Source: CALARM01 sp964431735
GTDB taxonomy: Bacteria; Vulcanimicrobiota; SpSt-956; JAKJGF01
Length of the DNA: 30,751 bases
Direction: 5' to 3'
NCBI GenBank assembly: GCA_964431735.1
Contig: CAYSLJ010000087.1
Location: 1 to 30,751, forward strand
The position numbers were made by a program, and so were the translations under genes. Shown here one piece after another: positions 1-9,365 of the stretch (position 1 is its first letter; each line of letters begins with the position of its first letter). The notes below the pieces were generated by a model. It was given only the letters and a program-made list of their open reading frames with translations. It was not told the origin of the DNA and made no database searches.

Positions 1-64
1 TACGCGTTACGCGTCACGATATAGACGTAAATATGATTGGGTTATTTCTTGACAAACCCCTAAG
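1..64 (-). repeat. 64-bp inverted repeat, left arm
   Basis: The reverse complement of this stretch matches 9599-9661 almost perfectly; the only difference I see is GGGGTTTG here against GGGGTTG there. It starts with the heptad motif CGTAACG/CGTGACG and ends at CTTAGGGG, two bases before the stop codon of the first gene. It may continue to the left of the window. With its partner it brackets the segment holding the PsbP-like gene, the TPR gene and both kinases in inverted orientation. Confidence 0.85.
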
Positions 65-65
65 A

Positions 66-596
66 TTATTCAAATTTAAAGCTATCTGACACTCCTTTGA
101 AGATCCCTTCATATTTTGAAAAATTGCTTTCCATAGCCGAACCAATTATTATAAAAGCCGATCCGTCTTTTATAATAATTGTCTCCATTGTTCTGCTTCC
201 AAAATTTTTACCGTTCATGTTTAATATATAGTCTATTACGGCTTCATATCGCTGTATCCTGTTAACAGTTATGGTGTGTTCTGATAAAATTTTTATTTCT
301 TTATAAATAGGGGGAGGATTTTTAAATGTACCATGGATTGTTTTTATATATTCATCCAGGGTTATATTCTTTATCTTATCTACCATTATATTGATTTTTA
401 CTGTAAATGATTTTTCTGTCGGACCGGTAAGGCTGAGAATTACACCATTTTCCTTTTTACTATTAACTTCCCATCCGTCAGGTGTTATTAGAGAAAACTT
501 TATTTTTCCTCCTTTATCATATATATATCTTTCCCCTGCGAAAGCAAAGGATGAAACAGTTATGAACATTATGAATAAGCTTAAAAACAATTTCAT
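66..596 (-). CDS. Exported PsbP/DcrB-like small protein
   Basis: A 176-residue protein with a Sec-type signal peptide (Lys2, hydrophobic stretch about 3-18, probable cleavage after AFA near residue 20). The mature part has the pattern of the PsbP/Mog1/DcrB-like fold: a strand pair around FSLITPDGWEV near the start, alternating strands, and a final GVSDSFKF helix-strand typical of DUF1795-like proteins. No catalytic motif is visible, so the role is unknown; the family is generally periplasmic or membrane-associated. The ATG is preceded by AAGAGG about 9 nt upstream. It is divergent from the TPR gene at 775. The stop codon lies two bases from the inverted repeat that begins the window. Family assignment is from overall pattern and is moderate. 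Confidence 0.72.
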   Translation of the reverse strand: MKLFLSLFIMFITVSSFAFAGERYIYDKGGKIKFSLITPDGWEVNSKKENGVILSLTGPTEKSFTVKINIMVDKIKNITLDEYIKTIHGTFKNPPPIYKEIKILSEHTITVNRIQRYEAVIDYILNMNGKNFGSRTMETIIIKDGSAFIIIGSAMESNFSKYEGIFKGVSDSFKFE

Positions 597-687
597 TGAT
601 AAATCGCCTCTTGAATAAATAGTTTATAATTTAATGAGTGAAAAGTGAAAAGAATTTGAAACGACTCACGAATCACTATAAAAAATT

Positions 688-717
688 ATTATATCATATT
701 TTTAATGATCCTTTAAA
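688..717 (-). promoter_or_regulatory. Candidate sigma-70-type promoter for the PsbP-like gene
   Basis: On the minus strand TTTAAA (712-717) is followed after 18 nt by TATAAT (688-693), leaving a leader of about 85 nt to the ATG at 596. It is nearly back to back with a plus-strand candidate at 721-749. This is by motif only, in AT-rich DNA. Confidence 0.35.
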
Positions 718-720
718 GGG

Positions 721-749
721 TTTATAAAATTTATAAAATACTATATAAT
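721..749 (+). promoter_or_regulatory. Candidate sigma-70-type promoter for the TPR gene
   Basis: TTTATA (721-726), a 17-nt spacer, then a perfect TATAAT (744-749). Transcription would begin just ahead of the ribosome site AAAGGAG, giving a very short leader to the TTG at 775. AT richness makes chance matches likely. Confidence 0.35.
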
Positions 750-774
750 ATATGGCAGAAAGGAGTGATAATAT

Positions 775-2361
775 TTGAAACCGGAAGAACTTTTTGAAGC
801 AATGGCAGAACTGGATAATTATTCAAAAATGGTTGACTTCCTGAATGAAAATCAAAAATATATCACTCTTGATTTCATCTGGGACTTATATTATCATTGT
901 GAGCTTTTTTTTGAACAGAGAGAATATTCTATAGCTATTGACTTATGTCATATCGGAGAATGGCTTTCTTCAGGAAGAAATGATACACTGAAATTTCATT
1001 TTATTATGGAACATATAAAAAATTTATTCAGACTCGGCAGAAAAGAACGTGCTTATAAAAAATTACTGGAAGCAAAAGAATTTTGCACCATGTTGTCAGA
1101 TGAGTTTAAAGGCGGATTTTTGATAGATATAGGAATGATGTTTCAGGAAGAAGGTTATTTAGATGATGCACTTTCGTCTTTTATAGAAGCAAAAGACGCT
1201 TTTACAATAAATAATGATATGTACGGAATTATTGCATCTCTTACCGATATAGGTGTTAATTATTGTGAAAGAGATAATATAGAAAAAGCGAGAGATTATT
1301 TCATTGAAGCAAGGGATTTAGCTGTTAATACGTATAATTCACCTCAGATTCTGACTAATATATTGCTTGGCCTTGGTTATTCTTACGATCTGCATGAGTG
1401 TTATGATACGGCCAGGGATTATTACTCTCAGGCCCTTTCTGTTTCCACTCAGTGGCATGATACTCTTAAAAGAGCCCATATACTTTATAATCTGGCTTTT
1501 ACAAGCAAAAAAATGAAGCTTGATGAACTGTCTTTCTGTTTCTATGAAGAATGCTGTGCTATATTAAGACATTTAGACATTGCCATCGGAGAAAGCTATT
1601 ATTTTTTCTACAGAGGTATTGTTCTTAGAGAATTACAGGCATGGGATGATGCAGGCAGGAGCTGGTCTAAATCTTTATTTTCTATGGATAAAGCAGGGAA
1701 AAGTGATAACAGAAAAACTATAGAATTTTATACAGGTGACATAAATGAACTTAAATCCCGTTATGGAGATATGAATATATCTATTTTTGATGAATTTTTT
1801 TGCACCTATTCTTACAGAGGTAAGAGAGAATTTTCTCTTGCCCCTTACAGGGGCGAATGGAAGAATAAAAATTTAATAGAAGAAATGGAAAATTATAAAT
1901 TTGCATCTCCTTTAGGAGAATATAGAGTTCTTCTGAGCAGTCTTAAAAATCTTGGGCACATGTATGTTTCCAGAGGCAGATACAGGAAAGCTCTCTCTGT
2001 ATTCAGAGAAGCTATTTCTGTTCAGTGGAAAAGAGGAGATTTTCCCGGACTTATTACAACTCTTGAAGGGCTTGGAATAACGTACAAAAAATTAAATAAA
2101 GAAAAACAGGCTTTCCTTTTTTATTCAGAAGCATCTTTTCGTTCGACATCAGAAAAAACTCATGATATGGAAGATTTTGATAATAAGGAAGGATGGATTT
2201 ATTTATTTCTTGAACAGCCAGAATTTGCTTTTTTACTCTGGTCTAAAGAACCAGACAGGGACAAGTCTATGTCGAATTTATTACGTCTTGCCCGCCTTTA
2301 TCTTGGTCTGGAACTTTATAAAGAAGCTTTCTTTTTCCTGGATCAAACAGTAGATATATAG
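775..2361 (+). CDS. Cytoplasmic tetratricopeptide-repeat protein
   Basis: A 528-residue protein with no signal peptide or membrane segment. It is helical almost throughout, with degenerate TPR units: for example around residues 120-160 (DDALSSFIEAKDAF), 165-190 (KARDYFIEARDLA), 200-230 (TARDYYSQALSV) and 400-450 (RKALSVFREAISV, KQAFLFYSEASF). Such repeats usually form a protein-binding superhelix; no enzymatic domain is attached, so an adaptor or regulatory role is an inference. The start is TTG, chosen because an AAAGGAG ribosome site lies about 9 nt upstream and no ATG fits better. The stop TAG runs straight into a GTGAAGA-type heptad repeat. It converges on the large kinase gene. Confidence 0.85.
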   Translation: MKPEELFEAMAELDNYSKMVDFLNENQKYITLDFIWDLYYHCELFFEQREYSIAIDLCHIGEWLSSGRNDTLKFHFIMEHIKNLFRLGRKERAYKKLLEAKEFCTMLSDEFKGGFLIDIGMMFQEEGYLDDALSSFIEAKDAFTINNDMYGIIASLTDIGVNYCERDNIEKARDYFIEARDLAVNTYNSPQILTNILLGLGYSYDLHECYDTARDYYSQALSVSTQWHDTLKRAHILYNLAFTSKKMKLDELSFCFYEECCAILRHLDIAIGESYYFFYRGIVLRELQAWDDAGRSWSKSLFSMDKAGKSDNRKTIEFYTGDINELKSRYGDMNISIFDEFFCTYSYRGKREFSLAPYRGEWKNKNLIEEMENYKFASPLGEYRVLLSSLKNLGHMYVSRGRYRKALSVFREAISVQWKRGDFPGLITTLEGLGITYKKLNKEKQAFLFYSEASFRSTSEKTHDMEDFDNKEGWIYLFLEQPEFAFLLWSKEPDRDKSMSNLLRLARLYLGLELYKEAFFFLDQTVDI

Positions 2362-2455
2362 TGAAGAGTGAAGAATGAAGAATTAAACTGAGCAGTGAGT
2401 AGTGAGTAGTGAGTCGCGAAACCTGCCTGTTAGGCGTCACGCTTTACGGGTAACT
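2362..2455. repeat. Heptad repeats between convergent genes
   Basis: GTGAAGA/GTGAAGAATGAAGA-type units directly after the TPR gene stop, then (GTGAGTA)n at about 2395-2414, then a degenerate CGTCACG/TTACGGGTAAC segment. A small GCCTgttAGGC hairpin lies at about 2425-2435. No T-tract terminator is evident. Confidence 0.7.
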
Positions 2456-2469
2456 ATAAAATTTAAAAT

Positions 2470-5400
2470 CTAAAAAATGTTCCACCATCCCTTGTTGTCT
2501 TCTGTAGAAGTAGGCAGTGGTGTTTCATCAGGTTTATAATTTCGGAAACAGTATATTTTACCATCATCGGATCCGATAAACAGCATGCCTTCCGCTATGG
2601 CAGGTGATGATATTACAGACCCTTTTGTTTGATATTCCCAGGGGCGGCCCGAATCTGTTTCCAGTGCATAAATTTTTCCGTCATCAGAACCTGTATAGAG
2701 TATGTTATTGGCAATTGCAGGACATGAATTTATCTTTCCTCTTGTTTTAAATTCCCATATAAGTTCACCGTTGGAAGCATTCAAAGAATAGATTTTCCTA
2801 TCGTCAGAACCGAAATATACAGCATGTCCGTCAAAAGCAGCAGAAGAGATTATTCTGCCGGATTTGTTAAATATCCATACAATCTCTCCATTTTCTCTCT
2901 TCATAGAGCAGAACGTTTTATTCCATGTACCTGTATAAAGGAAATATTCTGATATAATTATAGAAGAAGTTATTTTTCCTCCCAGATTTTGTTCCCATAT
3001 TAATTCTCCGTTATAAGCATTTAAAGCATAGACTTTTCCGTTTATACCACCTGTATAAAGAATATCTTTATCAATAGAAGGTGAACTCTGTACCTGACAG
3101 GGAAGAGGTTTTGACCATTTCTGTGCACCGCTGTTAATATCTAAAGAAAAAATATGTCCTTTTTCGTTTATAATATAGATAGAATCTTTATATGCCAGAG
3201 GTGATGATATGATTGACGCTCCTGTATTAAATTTCCACAAAAATTTACCGCTTATTGATTCAAAGGCATAGAGAATATTATCGGTAGAACCGCAGTACAC
3301 ATAGTTTTTATACACTACAGGTGTAGCCTGAACAGGGCCTCCTGTAATATTCTGCCATTTTTTTTCACCTGTTTCTATATCAATAGCATAGAGATTATTG
3401 TCATAAGAACCTGCATATAATATTCCATAATCCACTACAGGAGAAGATCTTACTTTTTCACCTGTTGCAAAAAACCAGTTTTCTTTAAGAAAACTCCACC
3501 TGAGAATAGTGGGAGGAGACATGGTTTTTTCTGTTTCCTGATATGATTGCCTCAGGTTATCTCTACCCAGCATAGGCCATCTTTTCTTCCCCTGTCTGTT
3601 TAATAATATTTCAATTCTCTGTTTTATATTTTCATCAGAAGGATTTATAGAGGAAGCGGTCTGAAATACATCCAGAGCTTCTTCTATATGTTCCAGTCTT
3701 TCATAGGATTCACCTAATTTTAAATAGTAATCTACAGTTTTCGGACTTTTACATATGGCTTTTTTATATGACTCAATTCCTTTTTGAATATTACCCTGTG
3801 CAACAAGTATATCACCAAGTAATATTATATAAGAGTGATCGTCTGGAGACAGCTTCAGAGCCCTGTTTACCATCATCTCGGCTTCTGTTAATTTTTTGCT
3901 GTATAAATAAGCTTCTCCGAGTTTTAGATAATATTTTGCCACACCTGGCACGAGACCTATTAATTTACTGAAAGATTTTACAGCATCATCATATTGATTG
4001 ATAAGAAGCTTTTCTTCTCCTTCCCTGAATATACGTTCCGCCTCTTCATATTTACTTCCGATTTCATTGAGTTTATCTGAAATTTCCTTATTTCCCGGTT
4101 CCAGTTCCAGTGATTTCTTAAGAACTGTAATAGCTTCACTTTCTTTATTTATTTTTAACAGTAAAAATCCAAGTTCTTTATAATAGGTTCCATTTCCCGG
4201 AGATTGCTCAATAGCTTTATCCATAGCTTTTATTGCTTCAACTATATTGTCTGTTTTAAGGTAACACTGACTCTTTTTATATTCAATTAGCCCGTCTACT
4301 GTAATGTTTGATTTGTTATATTCCTCCAGTGCTTCTTCATACTTACCCTGAAGAAAGAAGCAGTCTCCCAGTAATATATGATTTCCAAGTTTCTTTAAAA
4401 TTTCTGCTGTATAATTAAAATTTGTTTCTTCCCGGAAAGAAGGATCTTTTCGTAAAAATTGCATCATCCCTGTTGCTGTTTCCATAAGGTAGTCCTTATT
4501 GTCCTGATCAGCTGACAGAGCTTCTTTAAATTCTTCGAGGAATTTTTTATTTCCCTCTGAAAGATATTTTTTTCCTGCTTCAAAATGATAGACGCCTTTG
4601 ATTTTACCGAGTTCAAGACGATATTCCTCTCTGTCCGGCGCAAGTTTTATGGCATTTTCAAGCTTCTTTATTGCTTCATCAAGGTTTCCTTCTTTTAATA
4701 ATTTTTTACTTTTCTCATAGTCATCTTTTGCATTAACTATATTTCTTATACTGGCAAGTTTTGCTTTCATCTCAGGGTCATTCGGTTTTAATACAAGAAC
4801 TTTTGTGTAAAATTTTATGGCTTCATAGGGTTGATTTATATGTTCATATATTTCTCCAAGTGTTTTAAGATAAACAGGATTTGAAGGATTTATTTTTATC
4901 GCTTTCTGTATTTCTTTTATAGCTTCGTTGATTTCTCCGAGTACTTTAAGATAAACAGTATTTGAAGGATCCTTCTGTATTTCTTTTATAGCTCCATCGG
5001 TTCTTTCTTTAAATTTATAATTAATAAGTCCTATTCTGAAATGAGGCCAGTCAAGATTATCGTTTATATTAACAGCATTCTGATAATGAATAAGAGCTCT
5101 GTTATAGTTGTTTTTGCGAAACATTATATCGCCAATCAGAATGGAATATTCTGTTGAATATTCTATCTTTAAAAGTTCTTCCAGTACAGAGATTGCTTCA
5201 TCAAATAGTTTTGGATCTTCAGACAGATAACAGGATTTTGCAAGGCCCTGGAGATATTCCTTTTTTCTTTCTATTGCCACAGCTTTTCTATAACATTCAG
5301 CTGCTTTAAGATACTGTCCTGACTTGAATAAATTATTTCCTTCTTCAAAGTATTTTTTAGTAATACCGGCACTTGATACAAAACTGTAGAGGGTATTTCC

Positions 5401-7509
5401 GGAAGAGAAATAAAGGGTGCTGTTCGCAATAGCAGGTGACGCATGAGTCGGCCCTGCCACTTTCATTTTATATAGCATATGACCTCTTTTTGCATCAATA
5501 CAATAAAGATAACTGGTTATGACAAAAACTATTTTGTTTGCAAGAGCAGGAGATGAAAGTATGGGAGAGTCTGTCCGGTATGACCAGATTTTTGTACCTT
5601 TAAAGGCATCAAGACCATAGACATTCATATCGGTAGAAGTTATATAGACCATGGAGTCTCCTGCTGCGGCATTTGTTTCTATCTTGCTCCCTGTATTAAA
5701 GAGCCATCTCATTTTTCCTGTATTTATATCTACGGCATAAAATTTCCCGTCAAAAGAACCTGTGTATAACATATTATTTTCAATAGAAGGGGTGGCACTT
5801 ACGGGAGAACGTGCATCAAATATCCATTTAGTCTGACCTGTTCTGGCATTTACCGCGAAAACGGAAGCAGACATATTGCCGAAAAATACATTTTCTTCGT
5901 ATACTGCCGGACTTGATATGATTGATGCTCTTGAATCAAATTCCCAGAGTTTTCTTACACCTGACATAATGCCTGTAAGGGCATAAAGTTTATTATCACT
6001 GCTTCCTACATAGAGTATATCATTACATACTGCAGGAGATGAAAATACAGGCCCTCCGGTTTTAAAATGCCACAGTTTTCTGCCGTTGTAAGCCTGTAAT
6101 GCATAAACATTTGTGTCATTTGAACCGAAAAATACCATGCCTTTATAATAACATGGAGAAGATATAACAGGTTTCCCTGTATCAAAAGCCCATTTTAATG
6201 AACCGCTGCTTATATCTACACATAATAATTTTCCTGTCTTCGTTCCTATAAAAAGCATACCGTCTCCTACACAGGGAGAGGACTTGGGAGGTATGTCAAA
6301 ATGGTCATGCTGCCATAGAGGTGCAAGAGGTGATATAATTTCTATATCAAAGTTCTGACATGCTGTTCTTGTAACATTTTTTGAAAACATCGGCCATGAT
6401 TTTACCAGTTCTTTTTTTATGGTCTCAAATTTTCCTCTTATGATATTAATCTGTTCCGGAGGAATAAGACCTTTGAAACCGGCAGTCATGCCTTTATATA
6501 TTTCAGAAAGGCCTTTTTCCATATTGCCGAGATAATAATATATCTCTCCGGCTCTGCAGAAATATTCACCTGTAGAAGGATCGCTTCTGGCTGCATCGTG
6601 ATAGTATTCCAGTGCTTTTTTATAGTTTTTTGCCAGAAGTTCCTGTTCTCCGAGAGAGAAGAATTTTCTGGCCTTATCAGGGCCTGACAGAGCCCTTGTG
6701 CATGAAAGAGCCTTGATGTCTTCGAGAAGTTCTTTAGGTGTCTGATATCTTCTGTCTGCATCATTTTCCATTGCCTTCAACAGTATTTTTTCCAGTTCTT
6801 CCGAGACAGAAGGATTAACTTTTCTTGCAGGAAGGAAATTAAAAGGTGTTTCTGAAGGATCTTTTTTTGTAATAGCCTCATACATGGTAACACCGAGAGA
6901 AAATATGTCAGATCTTATATCAGATCTGCCCTTGTATTGTTCCGGTGCTGCATAACCGGGTGAACCCATTCTCACTGTATCCATGGCATTGGGTTTCCAT
7001 TCCCTTGCTATGGTAAAATCAATAAGTTTTACCTTCCCGTCAGGTGTATGCTGGATATTTGAAGGTTTTATATCCCTTATAACTATAGGGTTAGGTTTCT
7101 GATGGCTTAAATATACCAGGGTTTTTGTAAGTTCTGTCATCCATTCTATAACCAATTTTTCAGGCACAGGCCCTTTATATGAATTAATTGTTTTTTCCAG
7201 ACTCTGGCCGGGAACAAATTCTACAACCAGAAAGTGGGTACCCATTTCCTGAAAATATTCATAGGCTCTCGGAAGTGACGGGTGATTGAGTTTGGAAAGA
7301 AATGTATGTTCCTTCATAAAAAGCTGAATATTCTGGGCTTTTTCTTTCGGATCTTTAGATTGATCTATAAGACATTTCAGGACAAGATTATTCTGTCCTG
7401 TAAATTGATCGCATATCTGATAAACAATACACTGTCCTCCCCGGCCAAGGAGTCTTATTATCTGATATCTGTTTTTTAATTTCGTTCCCGGAGCTAAAGG
7501 AGTAACCAT
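2470..7509 (-). CDS. Ser/Thr protein kinase with TPR and two PQQ-type beta-propellers
   Basis: A 1679-residue protein without signal peptide or TM segment. Residues about 15-270 are a Hanks-type kinase: G-loop GRGGQC (22-27), Lys45, Glu67, catalytic loop VIRDIKPSN (Asp146, Lys148, Asn151), AAPEQ (187-191). The DFG motif reads DFT (Asp164), so the glycine is replaced. A short TPR region (about 280-345) follows, then a first PQQ/PQQ-like propeller (about 370-725, repeats such as SSPAVxxxxLYVGSxDxKLYAL), a long TPR array (about 735-1295) and a second propeller (about 1308-1660). Both propellers open with a WPM tag. The propellers and TPRs probably sense or scaffold; the substrate is unknown. The start is ATG directly after an in-frame TAA, with no good ribosome site. 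It lies 58 bp downstream of the PEGA kinase, likely in one operon. Confidence 0.9.
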   Translation of the reverse strand: MVTPLAPGTKLKNRYQIIRLLGRGGQCIVYQICDQFTGQNNLVLKCLIDQSKDPKEKAQNIQLFMKEHTFLSKLNHPSLPRAYEYFQEMGTHFLVVEFVPGQSLEKTINSYKGPVPEKLVIEWMTELTKTLVYLSHQKPNPIVIRDIKPSNIQHTPDGKVKLIDFTIAREWKPNAMDTVRMGSPGYAAPEQYKGRSDIRSDIFSLGVTMYEAITKKDPSETPFNFLPARKVNPSVSEELEKILLKAMENDADRRYQTPKELLEDIKALSCTRALSGPDKARKFFSLGEQELLAKNYKKALEYYHDAARSDPSTGEYFCRAGEIYYYLGNMEKGLSEIYKGMTAGFKGLIPPEQINIIRGKFETIKKELVKSWPMFSKNVTRTACQNFDIEIISPLAPLWQHDHFDIPPKSSPCVGDGMLFIGTKTGKLLCVDISSGSLKWAFDTGKPVISSPCYYKGMVFFGSNDTNVYALQAYNGRKLWHFKTGGPVFSSPAVCNDILYVGSSDNKLYALTGIMSGVRKLWEFDSRASIISSPAVYEENVFFGNMSASVFAVNARTGQTKWIFDARSPVSATPSIENNMLYTGSFDGKFYAVDINTGKMRWLFNTGSKIETNAAAGDSMVYITSTDMNVYGLDAFKGTKIWSYRTDSPILSSPALANKIVFVITSYLYCIDAKRGHMLYKMKVAGPTHASPAIANSTLYFSSGNTLYSFVSSAGITKKYFEEGNNLFKSGQYLKAAECYRKAVAIERKKEYLQGLAKSCYLSEDPKLFDEAISVLEELLKIEYSTEYSILIGDIMFRKNNYNRALIHYQNAVNINDNLDWPHFRIGLINYKFKERTDGAIKEIQKDPSNTVYLKVLGEINEAIKEIQKAIKINPSNPVYLKTLGEIYEHINQPYEAIKFYTKVLVLKPNDPEMKAKLASIRNIVNAKDDYEKSKKLLKEGNLDEAIKKLENAIKLAPDREEYRLELGKIKGVYHFEAGKKYLSEGNKKFLEEFKEALSADQDNKDYLMETATGMMQFLRKDPSFREETNFNYTAEILKKLGNHILLGDCFFLQGKYEEALEEYNKSNITVDGLIEYKKSQCYLKTDNIVEAIKAMDKAIEQSPGNGTYYKELGFLLLKINKESEAITVLKKSLELEPGNKEISDKLNEIGSKYEEAERIFREGEEKLLINQYDDAVKSFSKLIGLVPGVAKYYLKLGEAYLYSKKLTEAEMMVNRALKLSPDDHSYIILLGDILVAQGNIQKGIESYKKAICKSPKTVDYYLKLGESYERLEHIEEALDVFQTASSINPSDENIKQRIEILLNRQGKKRWPMLGRDNLRQSYQETEKTMSPPTILRWSFLKENWFFATGEKVRSSPVVDYGILYAGSYDNNLYAIDIETGEKKWQNITGGPVQATPVVYKNYVYCGSTDNILYAFESISGKFLWKFNTGASIISSPLAYKDSIYIINEKGHIFSLDINSGAQKWSKPLPCQVQSSPSIDKDILYTGGINGKVYALNAYNGELIWEQNLGGKITSSIIISEYFLYTGTWNKTFCSMKRENGEIVWIFNKSGRIISSAAFDGHAVYFGSDDRKIYSLNASNGELIWEFKTRGKINSCPAIANNILYTGSDDGKIYALETDSGRPWEYQTKGSVISSPAIAEGMLFIGSDDGKIYCFRNYKPDETPLPTSTEDNKGWWNIF
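4850..4999. repeat. Tandem duplication inside the kinase TPR region
   Basis: Bases 4850-4930 and 4931-4999 are near-identical copies within the coding sequence, with a few substitutions and one 12-base in-frame deletion in the second. In protein terms the motif NPSNPVYLKTLGEI recurs as DPSNTVYLKVLGEI. The unit is 27 codons, and 23 after the deletion, not the 34 of a TPR, so it shifts the register of the superhelix. Confidence 0.75.
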
Positions 7510-7567
7510 TTAGATAAAATATTCCAACTCTCTATCTATAAATAACTGTCGTATAATGCTTTATTCA

Positions 7568-9211
7568 TCATGAAAGATTATCTTTTATACCTTTTAAAAG
7601 TTTTATTAACTGTTCAGGTGTTTTCTGTCTCTGCATCGGTTCTATTTGAACCATATTTAAAATCAGTTCCTGGACTCTCTCAGGAACTGACTCATTAAAT
7701 GTTTTAACAGGTATGATTTTTTTATAATAATGACTTTCTAAAATCATATTGGGTGTATCACCTTCAAAAGGCAATTCACCTGTAAGTAATCTGTAAAATA
7801 TAATTCCGAGAGAAAATAGATCTGAACGGAAATCCATAGATTTTTTTTCAAGTTTTTCCGGCGCCATATATTGCATCTGTCCTTTATAGACACCTATGGA
7901 ATTTATCGAATAGCCATACAGATCCCTGCATATACAGTAATTATCGACTTTAACATGGTCTGTTTCCGTAATAAGTATATTTGACGGTTTCAGATCGCCG
8001 TGTATAACGCCTTTCGCCTGGCCGTAACTCAGAGCCAGTGTGAGTTGATAGATTATATCTACAGCTTCTTTTAAATCTATAGGTGAATTTTTTGGAATAA
8101 TTTCATCGAGTCTTCTGGATTTCACAGATTCCATAGCTATATATAGATTTTTTTCAGAACTATAATCATATACACTGACAATATTCGGATGATTGAGACC
8201 TTTCCATATTTCCATTTCTTCCTGAAAATATTTTATAAACACAGGGTCCTGTGCCAGATAGGGCAATGGTATTTTTATAGTAACCTCCTGGCCTGTATGG
8301 CAGTGAACTCCTCTGTAAATGGTAAAAAAACTATCCTCTGAAATTTTTCCTGTAATTTTATAATTTCCTACTATTTTATCCTTACCATGAAGTCCGGTCT
8401 TTATAAATACTTTTTTATATGCCACTACGATACATAAAATAACAATTATTATCCCTGTAATAATGTATAATAAGTGAAAGGATGATTTCGCTTTATTCAG
8501 TGTTATTTTTACTTCTTTTTTCTCCCCTTTTTTTATTTCAATCTCTCTTGTTTTAGTGTCGTATCCGGATTTTATTGCTTTTATTATGTGATTTCCCGGT
8601 GTAACAGAGAGTTCCACCAGAGGGCTTCTGCCTGTAACATTATTATCTATATAAATATCTGCATCGGGAGGAAGAGTTCTTATTGTCAATCTGCCGTTTT
8701 CATCAGGATTATTCCCGTTTGATACAGGTTTCATGTTTACATTTATATTTTTTATTTCTCCGCTTTTTATAGTTATTGTTTCTGAATAAGTATCATAACC
8801 TTCCATAGTAACATTCATCGTATGTTTTCCTGATAATACCAGTTTAAGATTGACCGGTGATTTACCTACATATACTTCATCCAGAAATACTTTTGCACCT
8901 GCCGGAGTCGATGTGACAGAAAGCCCTCCTTCTCTTTCCTGGAATACTATATGTATGGTTTTTGTAGGGCCCGGGACTATATATATTTCCTTGATTACTT
9001 CCTGCTGGTCTTTCAGAGTGATCTTAAGGGTATGTTTCCCTTCAGGGATTTTATATAGAGGCAGAGGTGTGGTTCCCATGTTTTTACCGTCCAGGAAAAC
9101 AGTAGCACCTACAGGCTGGGAATTTACGAATATATCACCTGTTTTCTGTGAAAAGGCCGGACAGGTTAACAGAAAGAATAAAAGAAGGCCTGTCAATATT
9201 TTAATTATCAC
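7568..9211 (-). CDS. PEGA-domain transmembrane Ser/Thr kinase-like receptor
   Basis: From the GTG chosen here the product has 547 residues: signal peptide 1-22 (MIIKILTGLLLFFLL, cleavage near AFSQ), three PEGA domains (about 24-92, 95-161, 173-238; e.g. ATVFLDGKNMGTTPL, AKVFLDEVYVGKSPV), a TM helix about 246-268 and a kinase domain 283-547. This puts PEGA outside and the kinase inside. Lys313, catalytic Asp406 in HGDLKPSN, Asn411 and MAPEKL are present, but the G-loop is degenerate (GKISEDSFF) and DFG reads DNY (Asp423), so activity is uncertain. A longer frame opens at TTG 9301, but that codon overlaps a TATAAT box and lacks a ribosome site; the GTG has AGGGG 8 nt upstream and gives a proper signal peptide. 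Probably co-transcribed with the large kinase downstream. Confidence 0.88.
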   Translation of the reverse strand: MIIKILTGLLLFFLLTCPAFSQKTGDIFVNSQPVGATVFLDGKNMGTTPLPLYKIPEGKHTLKITLKDQQEVIKEIYIVPGPTKTIHIVFQEREGGLSVTSTPAGAKVFLDEVYVGKSPVNLKLVLSGKHTMNVTMEGYDTYSETITIKSGEIKNINVNMKPVSNGNNPDENGRLTIRTLPPDADIYIDNNVTGRSPLVELSVTPGNHIIKAIKSGYDTKTREIEIKKGEKKEVKITLNKAKSSFHLLYIITGIIIVILCIVVAYKKVFIKTGLHGKDKIVGNYKITGKISEDSFFTIYRGVHCHTGQEVTIKIPLPYLAQDPVFIKYFQEEMEIWKGLNHPNIVSVYDYSSEKNLYIAMESVKSRRLDEIIPKNSPIDLKEAVDIIYQLTLALSYGQAKGVIHGDLKPSNILITETDHVKVDNYCICRDLYGYSINSIGVYKGQMQYMAPEKLEKKSMDFRSDLFSLGIIFYRLLTGELPFEGDTPNMILESHYYKKIIPVKTFNESVPERVQELILNMVQIEPMQRQKTPEQLIKLLKGIKDNLS

Positions 9212-9219
9212 TGAATTAA

Positions 9220-9224
9220 CCCCT
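9220..9224 (-). promoter_or_regulatory. Ribosome site deciding the PEGA kinase start
   Basis: AGGGG on the minus strand, 8 nt before GTG 9211. The alternative starts at 9280 (ATG) and 9301 (TTG) have none. Confidence 0.5.
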
Positions 9225-9300
9225 GAAAAATTAAATTTATAGTTAATTTCATTATTATCTATAGAAACAGAATGTTTCATGAAATTAACTATAATAAACA

Positions 9301-9328
9301 ATTATAATTTCTACGATATGTGTTTAAA
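9301..9328 (-). promoter_or_regulatory. Candidate promoter of the two-kinase operon
   Basis: TTTAAA (9323-9328), 16-nt spacer, perfect TATAAT (9301-9306) on the minus strand. If used, transcription starts near 9294, which excludes a TTG start at 9301 and gives a leader of about 80 nt to GTG 9211. Confidence 0.4.
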
Positions 9329-9365
9329 TCCTTCTGACAGGTTTTATTACTCACTACTCACTATA

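Noticed and set aside
9212..9301. TTG or ATG starts upstream of the PEGA kinase GTG
   Set aside because: TTG 9301 overlaps the candidate -10 box, neither has a ribosome site, and both would bury the signal peptide behind a polar extension.
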